A DNA stretch of 6,453 nt from Falsiroseomonas sp038250135 (GTDB taxonomy: Bacteria; Pseudomonadota; Alphaproteobacteria; Acetobacterales; Acetobacteraceae). The DNA lies in assembly GCA_038250135.1 (NCBI GenBank), contig JBBSCP010000277.1:1-6453 (forward strand). The letters are read 5' to 3'. The position numbers and the translations under genes are program-made. The notes under the pieces are model-generated. The model worked only from the letters and a program-made list of their open reading frames with translations, had not been told where the DNA came from and did not search any database. This document shows positions 1-6,064 of this stretch, piece after piece (the stretch's first letter is position 1; each line of letters starts with the position of its first letter).

Positions 1-165
1 CTCGCCACCGCCATTGCCGACGTGCTGGCGGATCCTGGACGCGCCAGGACGCTCGCCGAGGCCGGGCGCGCAGAGTTCGAGACGCACTACGCTGAGGCGC
101 CGGTACTCGCCGCCTGGGCGCGCTTCCTCGACGATGCCGCCTGGTTCGCGAAGGCGCGCGGCTGA
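1..165 (+). CDS. Glycosyltransferase, group 1 (GT4-like), C-terminal end only
   Basis: Only the last 54 codons and the stop are in the window, and the 5' part lies off the left edge. The frame is open from base 1 and reads LATAIADVLADPGRARTLAE and then AGRAEFETHY. This matches the usual C-terminus of GT-B fold group-1 glycosyltransferases, where a (L)xxAIxxLLxDPxxRxxLAxAGR helix precedes a final tryptophan-containing helix (here VLAAWARFLDDAAWF). Enzymes of this family move a sugar from a nucleotide-sugar donor to a growing glycan or lipid acceptor on the cytoplasmic side of the inner membrane. The donor and acceptor cannot be told from this fragment. The stop TGA (163-165) overlaps an ATG at 165 (TGATG), which once probably coupled it to the asparagine synthetase downstream. 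The family call rests on the C-terminal pattern only. Confidence 0.75.
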   Translation, partial: LATAIADVLADPGRARTLAEAGRAEFETHYAEAPVLAAWARFLDDAAWFAKARG

Positions 166-179
166 TGTGTGGCATTCAG

Positions 180-247
180 CCCAAGGCTGATCCGTCCGTC
201 GCTCCGCCGAAGGCTGATCCGTACGTCGCTCCGCCGGAGGCTGATCC
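180..247 (+). repeat. 27-bp tandem repeat, about 2.5 copies, upstream of asnB
   Basis: Units run 180-206, 207-233 and 234-247 (partial). Each contains AAGGCTGATCCGT or a close variant, followed by CGTCGCTCCG. Unit 1 and unit 2 differ at two positions (CCC/CCG at the unit start; TCC/TAC at 196 versus 223). The partial third unit has GAGG where the others have AAGG. Because the period is 27, all three forward frames repeat in phase: one gives PKADPxVAPP and another gives arginine-rich SLRRRLIRT-like repeats. No spacers are present, so this is not CRISPR. It may belong to a dispersed genomic repeat family, which one window cannot show. Confidence 0.85.
236..240 (+). promoter_or_regulatory. Shine-Dalgarno GGAGG for asnB, supplied by the last repeat unit
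   Basis: GGAGG lies 7 nt before the asnB ATG at 248, an ideal distance. The equivalent position in the preceding repeat unit (209-213) reads GAAGG, so a single base difference upgrades the site. This supports 248 as the true start. Confidence 0.75.
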
Positions 248-2035
248 ATGTGTGGCATAGCGGGACTTGCGCTGCGCCACGGGATGGTGCCGGACCCCGC
301 GATCCTCGCCGCACTCGCCGCCGCATTGGGTCATCGCGGGCCGGATGGCGCGGGACAGCATGTGGCGGAGAATGTCGGCATCGCGCAGACGCGGCTTGCC
401 ATCATCGATCTCGTCACCGGCGACCAGCCGCTTTTTGCCGGCCCCCTCGCGCTGGTCGCGAATGGCGAGGTGTACAACTACGTCGAACTGCGCGCGGAGC
501 ATATGCTACCCTGCACGACTGGCAGCGATTGCGAACCGCCCTTGCACCTGTATCGCCGCGATGGCGTCGCCGGCTACGCGCAGGCGATGCGCGGGATGTA
601 TGCGGTGGCGCTGCATGATCGTGCGGCGCGGCGCCTCGTGCTGACGCGCGATCCCTTCGGCATCAAGCCGCTGTATCTCGCGGAGATCGAGGGCGGCATC
701 GCCTTTGCTTCCGAACCGCAGGCGTTAATTGCCGCGGGGCTGGTGCAGCCGCGCGTGCGGCGCGAGGCGCGCGACGAATTGCTGCAGATGCAGTTCACCA
801 CGGGCGCCGAGACAATCTTCGAGGGCATCCGGCGCCTGCTGCCGGGCGAGACGGTGGTGATCGCCGATGGCGCGATCGTCGAGCGTCACCGTCGAGCCGC
901 GCTGCCCGCGGGCGGGCCGGAGAACATCTCCGAGCAGGATGCGCTAACGCGACTCGACGCCGCGCTGGAGGACAGCGTGCGCGTGCACCAGCGCAGCGAC
1001 GTGCCCTATGGGCTGTTCCTCTCGGGCGGCATCGATTCCGGCGTGGTGCTGGCGATGATGGCGCGGCTCAACACGCAGCCGGTGCGCGCCTTCACCGCCG
1101 CCTTCGACGTGCCCGGCGCCGCCGATGAACGCGCCGCCGCCGAAGCCGCGGCGCTGGCCGTCGGCGCGAAGCACACCACGCTCACCATCAGCGAGGCGGA
1201 GGTCTGGCGGCATCTGCCGCAGATCGTCGCCACGATGGACGATCCGGCCGCTGACTACGCCATCATCCCCACCTGGTTCCTCGCACGTCGCGCGGCGCAG
1301 GAGGTGAAGGTGGTGCTCTCCGGCGAGGGCGGGGATGAGCTGTTCGCCGGCTACGGGCGCTATCGCAGCGCGATGCGTCCCTGGTGGCTGGGCGGCCGTC
1401 AGCCGCGCGCCGCCGGCGCTTTCGACCATGTGCCGGACGTACTGCGCGAGGCACCGCGGCTCTGGCGCGATGGCATCGCCGCCGCCGAGGCTTCCAGCGC
1501 CACGCCGGGCCGCACGCGATTGCAGGCGGCGCAGGCGGCCGACATCGCCGATTGGCTGCCGAACGATCTGCTGACGAAGCTCGATCGCTGCCTGATGGCG
1601 CATGCGGTGGAGGGGCGCACGCCCTTCCTCGATGAGGCCGTGGTGGCGGCGGCGTTCCGCCTGCCGGATTCATTGAAGGTGCGGCATCGCACCGGCAAGT
1701 GGCTGCTGCGGCAATGGGCCGCGTCGCATGCGCCGGCGACGCGCCCCTTCGCGCCGAAACAGGGCTTCACCGTGCCTGTCGCGGCCTGGATCGGCGGCGT
1801 GGGCGAACGGCTGGGCAAGCTCGTCGCGGCGCAGGAGGGCGTCGCGGAAATCGCGAAGCCAGATCGTGTGTTGGCGCTGTTTCGTGCGGCCGGCAGCGAG
1901 AAGCATCGCGGCTTCGCGGCCTGGCATTTGTTGTTCTACGCGCTGTGGCATCGTGCGCAGGTCGAGCGCCCCGCGCCGCGGGATCAAGGCGTGCGCCGCG
2001 TGCCCGAGGGCGATGTGTTCGAATTCCTGTCGTGA
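248..2035 (+). CDS. asnB: Asparagine synthetase, glutamine-hydrolysing
   Basis: This 595-aa cytoplasmic enzyme makes L-asparagine from aspartate, ATP and glutamine. The start is fixed by chemistry: Cys2 after MCG is the nucleophile of the class-II (Ntn) glutaminase domain, so nothing may precede it. Glutaminase-domain residues are visible: HRGPDG at 29-34, Arg49 with AIIDL at 51-55, NGEVYNY at 72-78 and Asp94 in GSD. DPFGIKPLY links towards the second domain. The synthetase domain has the pyrophosphate loop SGGIDS at 259-264, then LSGEGGDELFAGY for the aspartyl-adenylate site, and LDRCLMAHAVEGRTPFLD near the C-terminal third. Length is within the range for bacterial AsnB. It lies just downstream of a glycosyltransferase, a context common for AsnB paralogues of polysaccharide clusters, where the amide acceptor may not be free aspartate; that alternative is open here. 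The dihydroorotase-like gene follows within 13 nt. The start region carries an unusual repeat insertion, described separately. Confidence 0.93.
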   Translation: MCGIAGLALRHGMVPDPAILAALAAALGHRGPDGAGQHVAENVGIAQTRLAIIDLVTGDQPLFAGPLALVANGEVYNYVELRAEHMLPCTTGSDCEPPLHLYRRDGVAGYAQAMRGMYAVALHDRAARRLVLTRDPFGIKPLYLAEIEGGIAFASEPQALIAAGLVQPRVRREARDELLQMQFTTGAETIFEGIRRLLPGETVVIADGAIVERHRRAALPAGGPENISEQDALTRLDAALEDSVRVHQRSDVPYGLFLSGGIDSGVVLAMMARLNTQPVRAFTAAFDVPGAADERAAAEAAALAVGAKHTTLTISEAEVWRHLPQIVATMDDPAADYAIIPTWFLARRAAQEVKVVLSGEGGDELFAGYGRYRSAMRPWWLGGRQPRAAGAFDHVPDVLREAPRLWRDGIAAAEASSATPGRTRLQAAQAADIADWLPNDLLTKLDRCLMAHAVEGRTPFLDEAVVAAAFRLPDSLKVRHRTGKWLLRQWAASHAPATRPFAPKQGFTVPVAAWIGGVGERLGKLVAAQEGVAEIAKPDRVLALFRAAGSEKHRGFAAWHLLFYALWHRAQVERPAPRDQGVRRVPEGDVFEFLS

Positions 2036-2039
2036 GAGG
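2034..2039 (+). promoter_or_regulatory. Shine-Dalgarno GAGAGG deciding the amidohydrolase start
   Basis: GAGAGG overlaps the asnB stop TGA (2033-2035). Four in-frame start codons follow (ATG 2040, ATG 2043, GTG 2046, ATG 2049). Only 2049 has normal spacing (9 nt) from this site; 2040 touches it. Overlap with the asnB stop also suggests that the two genes are translated in sequence from one message. Confidence 0.6.
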
Positions 2040-2048
2040 ATGATGGTG

Positions 2049-3368
2049 ATGGCCGGCTTCGATCTGGTGCTGCGTGGTGGCACGCTGGTGCTGCCCTGGG
2101 GCGAGACGCAGGCGGATGTGGGCGTGCGTGCCGGGCGCATCGTATCCATCGGCGGCCTCGCGCGCGCCGATGCGGCGCAGAGCATCGATTGCCGCGGGCT
2201 GCATGTGCTGCCCGGGTTGATCGACAGCCATGTGCATCTGCGCGAACCCGGCGACCCGGCTGTGGAGACCATCGCGACCGGCACGAAGGGTGCCATTCTC
2301 GGCGGCCTCACCGCGGTGTTCGACATGCCCAACACGAACCCCTCGATCACGACACGAGAGAAGATCGACTGGAAGCGCGACTTTATCGCCGGCCGCGCCT
2401 GGTGCGACATGGGCATGTATGTCGGCGCCGCGAAGTCGAACATTTCCGAATTGGCCGTTCTCGAAGCGCAGCCGAATGTCTGCGCCGTGAAGGTGTTCGC
2501 CGGTTCCTCGACCGGCGATCTTCTGGTGGAGGATGACGAGAGCCTGGAACGCGTGATGCGCAGCGGCCGCCGCCGCATCGCCTACCACTCTGAGGACGAG
2601 TATCGCTTGCAGGCGCGCAAGCCCGCCTACACCAGCGGCATGCCGCATCAGATGCATGCCGAGTGGCGCGACGTGGAATGCGCCGCACTCGGCACGCGCC
2701 GGCTGATGGCGATCGCGCGCAAGACCGGCCGGCCCGCGCATATCCTGCATGTCAGCACGGCCGAGGAACTCGAGTACCTGCGCGACTACCGCGACATCTG
2801 CACGGTGGAAGTGCTGCTCAACCACCTGACGCAGACGGACGAGGCCTATGATCGCCTCGGCGGCTATGCCGTGATGAACCCGCCGATCCGCGAGGCGCGG
2901 CATCTCGAAGCAGCGTGGCGCGCGGTGGCGGATGGCACGGTCGATACCATCGGCTCCGACCACGCGCCGCATTCCCGCGCCGCGAAGGAGCGCCCCTGGC
3001 CGGATGGCGCGGCGGGGCTGACCGGCGTGCAGACGCTGGTGCCGCTGATGCTCGACCATGTCAGCGCCGGGCGGCTCTCGCTCTCGCGCCTGGTGGATTT
3101 GATGTGCGCGGGGCCGGCGCGCGTGTTTGGCATGGTCGGCAAGGGGCGGCTCGCCGCCGGCTACGACGCCGACTTCACCGTGGTGGACATGCGCCGCACG
3201 CGCATGATCGAGGAAAGCTGGATCGTCTCGCCCTGCGGCTGGACGCCCTTCGCGGGGCATCGCTGCACGGGCTGGCCGGTGATGACGATCCTGCGCGGCA
3301 CGCCGGTGATGCGCGAAGATGAGGTGCTGGGTGCGCCAACCGGCGTGCCTGTTCGCTTCGCGCCCTGA
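2049..3368 (+). CDS. Dihydroorotase-family cyclic amidohydrolase (class I type)
   Basis: This 439-aa protein belongs to the amidohydrolase superfamily, in the dihydroorotase/allantoinase/hydantoinase branch. These metal enzymes open or close cyclic amides in the cytoplasm; dihydroorotase interconverts carbamoyl-aspartate and dihydroorotate. From Met at 2049 the visible metal and catalytic residues are H61 and H63 in DSHVHLREPG, K148 in AVKVFAG (the carboxylated lysine of hydantoinase-like members), H180 in AYHSEDE, H234 in HILHVST, and D304 in IGSDHAPH. FDMPNTNPS and MNPPIR are substrate-loop signatures typical of class I dihydroorotase. Nothing catalytic is missing. It follows asnB by only 13 nt, with its ribosome site overlapping the asnB stop, so the two are probably cotranscribed. 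It is not beside pyrB, the usual partner of a pyrimidine-pathway pyrC in alphaproteobacteria, so a paralogue with another cyclic amide or imide substrate is possible. ATG 2040 or 2043 would add two or three residues. Confidence 0.88.
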   Translation: MAGFDLVLRGGTLVLPWGETQADVGVRAGRIVSIGGLARADAAQSIDCRGLHVLPGLIDSHVHLREPGDPAVETIATGTKGAILGGLTAVFDMPNTNPSITTREKIDWKRDFIAGRAWCDMGMYVGAAKSNISELAVLEAQPNVCAVKVFAGSSTGDLLVEDDESLERVMRSGRRRIAYHSEDEYRLQARKPAYTSGMPHQMHAEWRDVECAALGTRRLMAIARKTGRPAHILHVSTAEELEYLRDYRDICTVEVLLNHLTQTDEAYDRLGGYAVMNPPIREARHLEAAWRAVADGTVDTIGSDHAPHSRAAKERPWPDGAAGLTGVQTLVPLMLDHVSAGRLSLSRLVDLMCAGPARVFGMVGKGRLAAGYDADFTVVDMRRTRMIEESWIVSPCGWTPFAGHRCTGWPVMTILRGTPVMREDEVLGAPTGVPVRFAP

Positions 3369-3376
3369 CACCGCGT

Positions 3377-3416
3377 GAAGGCTTGGCAGTCAGCCAATTA
3401 ACGCCAATCGGCCTTC
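3377..3416. terminator. Possible bidirectional terminator between convergent genes
   Basis: The perfect inverted repeat TTGGC-agtca-GCCAA (3383-3397) exactly fills most of the 29-nt gap between the two facing stop codons (TGA 3366-3368; minus-strand TAA 3400-3398). A second pair, GAAGGC (3377-3382) with GCCTTC (3411-3416), could stack below it with a 13-nt bulge on one side. There is no T-run on either strand, so intrinsic termination would be weak. The call leans on position between convergent genes. Confidence 0.35.
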
Positions 3417-4825
3417 GCCATCACATCCATCGCCCGAGTATCGGGCTCGATCGTTGCGCCGAGGCCTGGCGTGTCGAGGCTGGTGAGGTCAAGCACGCCC
3501 TCGTGGATCGCCAAGCGTGGCCCGCGCGACGTATCGGCGTAAAGCGTTCCATGCGCCTCGAGGAAGCGATACGCCTCGGCCTTCGGCCGGCCCGCAAAGC
3601 CATCGACGAAGTGATGCCCGTTGCGTTCGACATGCGGCAGGCCGAGCAGCGAGACCAGCGCCAGATCCTGCTGCACGCACACGCCAGCCAGTGTGGTGAG
3701 ATCCTCCGCCGACATGAAGTAGCGCCCGCCACCCTCGGCTGCGTTCCAGGTGCGGCAGCGCGCGAGGTTGATCAGGCTGCGCCACACGCCTTTGCACGCC
3801 TTGGAGGAAACGCCCGCGTAGCCTAAGGCACGGCCGGTGACGAAAGCGTCGAGCGGGCCGTCGCTTTCGTCGATGATGACGGGCCGCTCGGCGGCAAGCG
3901 AGGCCATGGTGGTTTCCAGGGCGCGGGCGCGCTTCACCGGCTGTTCGATATAGAGGATCGAGGCGCAGAGGTTGCGCAGGCGCGGCTCCGCCTGCATCGC
4001 ACGCCACAGGGCCAGCGCGCCTTGCGCGTCTTCGTATTGTTCGTTGCCATCGAGGCTGGCGTGGTAGCCGCCATGCAGCTTGTCGAGCACGCTAGCAATG
4101 CGCGAAAGGCGCTCGACATCCTGCGCGACGTTGCCGCCGACCTTCAGCTTCCAGTAGCGATGGCGATAGACGCCGACGATTTCCTCCAGCGTCTCCGGCA
4201 GCCCGTCGTCGACGCGGCTGTCCTGGTCCGAGGCAGTGATCGGATCGACGAGGCCGACCGTGTGCCGCGCGTGGATTTGCTGAAGCGGCACCAAGCTATC
4301 GAGCAGGCGCGCGAAGTTGAAGCCCGGCAGGTCCGGGATCACCGCATGCGGCGTCATGCCACCGATGTTCGCGCGCATGCCGGTCCAGAAGGACACGCCC
4401 TTCGCCTTCAGTACCGCATCGAGCATCGCGCGGTCGAGCAGCGCGCGGCCATAGCCGGCAACGAGCGGGTTCAGCGCCTCCCGCCCGCAGGCGGCGACAT
4501 GGCCAGCGTAGCTATTGGCGAAATGGCCGAAGGCCGTATCGGCACCCGCGGCTTGCGTGACCTCGCAGGCAAGTTCCAGCGCGCGGCGAAGCTGGTGCTC
4601 GTTCTGCGCATCGCTGAGCTTCGGGTCCTTGTCGAACCACTTGGCGGCAAGCGTCTCGGCAGCGATGCCCCAGGCTTCGCGCCCGTCATCGAGGCGGATG
4701 CGCGCGCGGATCACCGCCTGGCGGCCCTGCGTGACCGTGATGACCCCAAAACGGAAGGGCAGACGCAGTGTGAAGGGCCATTCGAAGCGCTCGGTCTCGA
4801 GCAGCGTGAAACGGGGGGCATTCAT
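3398..4825 (-). CDS. Enolase-superfamily enzyme, muconate-lactonising (MLE) subgroup-like
   Basis: This 475-aa protein has an N-terminal capping domain and a (beta/alpha)7-beta barrel of the enolase superfamily. Such enzymes abstract a proton next to a carboxylate using a Mg2+ bound by three acidic ligands, giving racemisation, epimerisation, dehydration or cycloisomerisation. Catalytic landmarks are all seen: K226-x-K228 in YWKLKVGG, metal ligands D259 (LDGNE), E294 (YIEQPV) and D319 (IIDES), and K342 in SSKACKG. The K-x-K plus opposite-lysine pair is the pattern of the MLE subgroup (muconate cycloisomerase, o-succinylbenzoate synthase, dipeptide epimerase). It is much longer than the usual 350-400 aa. 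The first lysine sits about 60 residues later than normal, with a stretch around residues 155-205 that may be an insertion in the substrate-specificity region. The ATG at 4825 overlaps the upstream gene's stop (ATGA), which fixes this start over a longer frame to 4912. The substrate is unknown. Confidence 0.85.
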   Translation of the reverse strand: MNAPRFTLLETERFEWPFTLRLPFRFGVITVTQGRQAVIRARIRLDDGREAWGIAAETLAAKWFDKDPKLSDAQNEHQLRRALELACEVTQAAGADTAFGHFANSYAGHVAACGREALNPLVAGYGRALLDRAMLDAVLKAKGVSFWTGMRANIGGMTPHAVIPDLPGFNFARLLDSLVPLQQIHARHTVGLVDPITASDQDSRVDDGLPETLEEIVGVYRHRYWKLKVGGNVAQDVERLSRIASVLDKLHGGYHASLDGNEQYEDAQGALALWRAMQAEPRLRNLCASILYIEQPVKRARALETTMASLAAERPVIIDESDGPLDAFVTGRALGYAGVSSKACKGVWRSLINLARCRTWNAAEGGGRYFMSAEDLTTLAGVCVQQDLALVSLLGLPHVERNGHHFVDGFAGRPKAEAYRFLEAHGTLYADTSRGPRLAIHEGVLDLTSLDTPGLGATIEPDTRAMDVMAKADWR

Positions 4826-5637
4826 TTCTCTAGCAATCCTCGAAGATAACCGATGGCGCGGGCGGCGCTGGTCGGGCCGTCGGGGTGGTAATCGAAGGGC
4901 TCGACGGCACACAAGCCGGCATAGCCTGTCTCGCGCAGCGCCGTAAAGATGGCGCCGAAACGATCGCTGCCCTGGCCGGGGCCACGGCGGTTACGATCGT
5001 TCAGATGCACATGCGCGATCCAGCCGCCCGGCACATGGTGGCGCAGCAGCGTCGCGGCGTCCTCGGCCTCGCCATTCCCGGCCGCACTCACGTCGAGCAT
5101 GGTCTTGAGGCCCGGCACGGCCAGGCGGGCCACGATGTCAATCGCCTCCGCCACCGTGCGCGCCCAATTGGTCTGCCCGGCATCGAGCGGTTCGAGGCAA
5201 TAGGTCAGGCCATGCTGTTCAGCCCAGGTGCCGGCCTGCGCCATCGCGGCCTCGGCGCGTGCCCCATCGCCATCTGCCGCGACCTGGCGCTGCTTTGGCG
5301 AACCATGCACCAGCAAGGTCGCGCCGAGATCGGCGGCGAGACCGATGAGACGTTGCATCACATCGAGCGTCCGCGTGCGGATCGCGGCATCTTCGGCGGT
5401 GACGGACAGCCCGGCGGGTGCGACGAGCAGCCAGTGCAGCGAGGTGATCGGCGCGCCTGCCTCGGCGGCGATGCGGCGCAATTCGGCGCGCCTTGCGGCG
5501 GGCAGCAGGTGCGGCGCCTCGGCATCCAGCGTGAAGGGCGCCACTTCCAACCCGTCATAGCCGAGCGCGGCGGCGAGCTTCGCCTGGCCAGCGAAATCGA
5601 GGCCGGCGACGACTTCGTTGCAGAGCGAGATGCGCAT
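4822..5637 (-). CDS. Sugar-phosphate isomerase/epimerase-like TIM-barrel protein
   Basis: This 271-aa cytoplasmic protein is of the xylose-isomerase-like TIM barrel / AP-endonuclease-2 fold group, whose members isomerise or epimerise sugars and polyols with a divalent metal. It opens with MRISLCNEV and GYDGLEVAPF (first strand and E31). The metal-binding residues expected of the fold are seen: E149 in YCLEPLD, D182 in MLDVSAAG, H211 in HVHLNDRNR and E246 in AVEPFDYHPDG, plus H68 in SLHWLL. Length is normal for the family. The start ATG at 5637 has an AAAAGGA ribosome site 7 nt upstream. It is the first gene of a minus-strand pair, and its TGA overlaps the ATG of the enolase-superfamily gene by 4 nt, implying translational coupling and a shared pathway. 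The actual substrate cannot be read from the sequence; hydroxypyruvate isomerase, erythrulose- or tagatose-type epimerases and inosose enzymes share this fold. Confidence 0.87.
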   Translation of the reverse strand: MRISLCNEVVAGLDFAGQAKLAAALGYDGLEVAPFTLDAEAPHLLPAARRAELRRIAAEAGAPITSLHWLLVAPAGLSVTAEDAAIRTRTLDVMQRLIGLAADLGATLLVHGSPKQRQVAADGDGARAEAAMAQAGTWAEQHGLTYCLEPLDAGQTNWARTVAEAIDIVARLAVPGLKTMLDVSAAGNGEAEDAATLLRHHVPGGWIAHVHLNDRNRRGPGQGSDRFGAIFTALRETGYAGLCAVEPFDYHPDGPTSAARAIGYLRGLLEK

Positions 5638-5644
5638 GCCGATA

Positions 5645-5651
5645 TCCTTTT
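5645..5651 (-). promoter_or_regulatory. Shine-Dalgarno AAAAGGA for the TIM-barrel gene
   Basis: On the minus strand AAAAGGA is followed by a 7-nt spacer and the ATG at 5637. It supports that start. No convincing -35/-10 pair was found in the short upstream stretch; TGGACA (minus, 5688-5683) resembles a -35 box but has no matching -10. Confidence 0.6.
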
Positions 5652-5689
5652 GCCGGCGCAGTTGGACGCGCGGCGCACGGCCTGTCCAG

Positions 5690-5705
5690 CCCTGACCGAT
5701 CAGGG
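5690..5705. other. Perfect 6-bp inverted repeat (hairpin or operator) between minus-strand genes
   Basis: CCCTGA-ccga-TCAGGG is a perfect hairpin. Its right arm contains the stop codon (minus TGA, 5702-5700) of the possible small ORF, and it lies 53 nt before the TIM-barrel start. There is no T-tract after it, so it could be a weak terminator, an operator for the gene pair, or chance. Confidence 0.3.
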
Positions 5706-5915
5706 ACGGCTCGGGTGGTCTTCAAGATGGCGGTACAACCCGGCATATCCGGCATTGCGGTTGAACCGGTCCATCTCGGCTGCGTGGGTTTGTCCTTCCC
5801 ACAGCCGCGCCGCGACATTGCCGGCAGCCTCGCGCAGCGGCGCTTTCGGCCCACAGATAATCATGCACTGTTCGCCATCGCTGAAGCTCGCGCAGCGCGA
5901 CTCTTCCTCTCGCAT
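5700..5915 (-). CDS. Possible small hypothetical protein, 71 aa
   Basis: I do not recognise this protein. The frame starts at ATG 5915, with an in-frame stop only two codons upstream (minus TGA 5924-5922), and ends at TGA 5702-5700. By my hand count about 50 of 71 codons end in G or C, lower than the neighbouring genes but still coding-like. The predicted product is soluble and charged, with two cysteines early (C8, C17), no signal peptide and no membrane segment; residues about 26-65 (PLREAAGNVAARLWEGQ, then MDRFNRNAGYAGLYRHLED) look helical and amphipathic. No ribosome site is visible before the ATG, and an internal ATG (MIICGPK) is no better. It lies between the mobile DNA and the TIM-barrel gene on the same strand. 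It could be a real small gene, a remnant or a chance frame. Confidence 0.4.
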   Translation of the reverse strand: MREEESRCASFSDGEQCMIICGPKAPLREAAGNVAARLWEGQTHAAEMDRFNRNAGYAGLYRHLEDHPSRP

Positions 5916-6064
5916 CGGCCGTCAGGGGGGGCGCCACACAAGGCTGGGCGGCGGCTCGCCCGGCTCCGGCTCGGATCCCTCAAACCCTTTCAAGCCGAAT
6001 GCGGCAAGCGCACTAGGGCGTGTTGAGAATCAGGGGATTCCATCTGCTAAGGCGGTCGTGATTC

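Larger units (their letters stand above)
165..258 (+). repeat. 11-bp direct repeat flanking an inserted 72-bp core
   Basis: ATGTGTGGCAT occurs exactly at 165-175 and again at 248-258. The bases on either side differ (g at 164 versus c at 247; t at 176 versus a at 259), so the identity is exactly 11 bp. Both copies encode the start Met-Cys-Gly-Ile of asparagine synthetase. Between them lie 72 bp (176-247), which are almost all 27-bp tandem repeat. The arrangement looks like a target-site duplication created when a small element inserted at the asnB start. A replication-slippage or template-switch origin is equally possible. Confidence 0.7.
165..260 (+). other. Possible 31-codon leader ORF left by a displaced asnB start
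   Basis: An ATG at 165 overlaps the glycosyltransferase stop (TGATG) and opens a frame of 31 codons that ends at TAG 258-260. The peptide begins MCGI, the same four residues as asparagine synthetase, then becomes a proline-rich repeat (PKADPSVAPP, PKADPYVAPP, PEADP). Its stop lies inside asnB, so the two frames overlap by 13 bp in different phases. A ribosome finishing this ORF would be placed on the GGAGG and ATG of asnB. I infer that this is the former asnB start, disrupted by the repeat insertion and now serving at most as a coupling leader. The weak GAAGG at about 149-153 is its only possible ribosome site. Translation is not proven, and the peptide itself may have no function. Confidence 0.3.

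Noticed and set aside
180..247. CRISPR-like array
   Set aside because: The repeats are directly abutting with no spacers and only 2.5 copies.
169..618. GTG-start frame of 149 codons through the repeat and into asnB
   Set aside because: It is an arginine-rich frame that only looks open because the 27-bp repeat has no stop; asnB with Cys2 is certain in the other frame.
1767..3371. Long open frame (534 codons) on the minus strand opposite asnB and the amidohydrolase
   Set aside because: It is antisense to two clear enzyme genes, rich in His/Arg/Ala with no domain pattern, as expected for a GC-rich shadow frame.
4022..4849. Open frame of 275 codons on the plus strand
   Set aside because: It is antisense to the enolase-superfamily gene whose catalytic residues are all in place on the minus strand.
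4826..4912. Upstream extension of the enolase-superfamily gene by 29 codons
   Set aside because: The added peptide is arginine-rich noise lying within the TIM-barrel gene; the ATGA overlap at 4825 gives a normal start.
5638..5700. Sigma-70 promoter for the minus-strand pair
   Set aside because: TGGACA resembles a -35 box, but no -10 box lies at the right distance.
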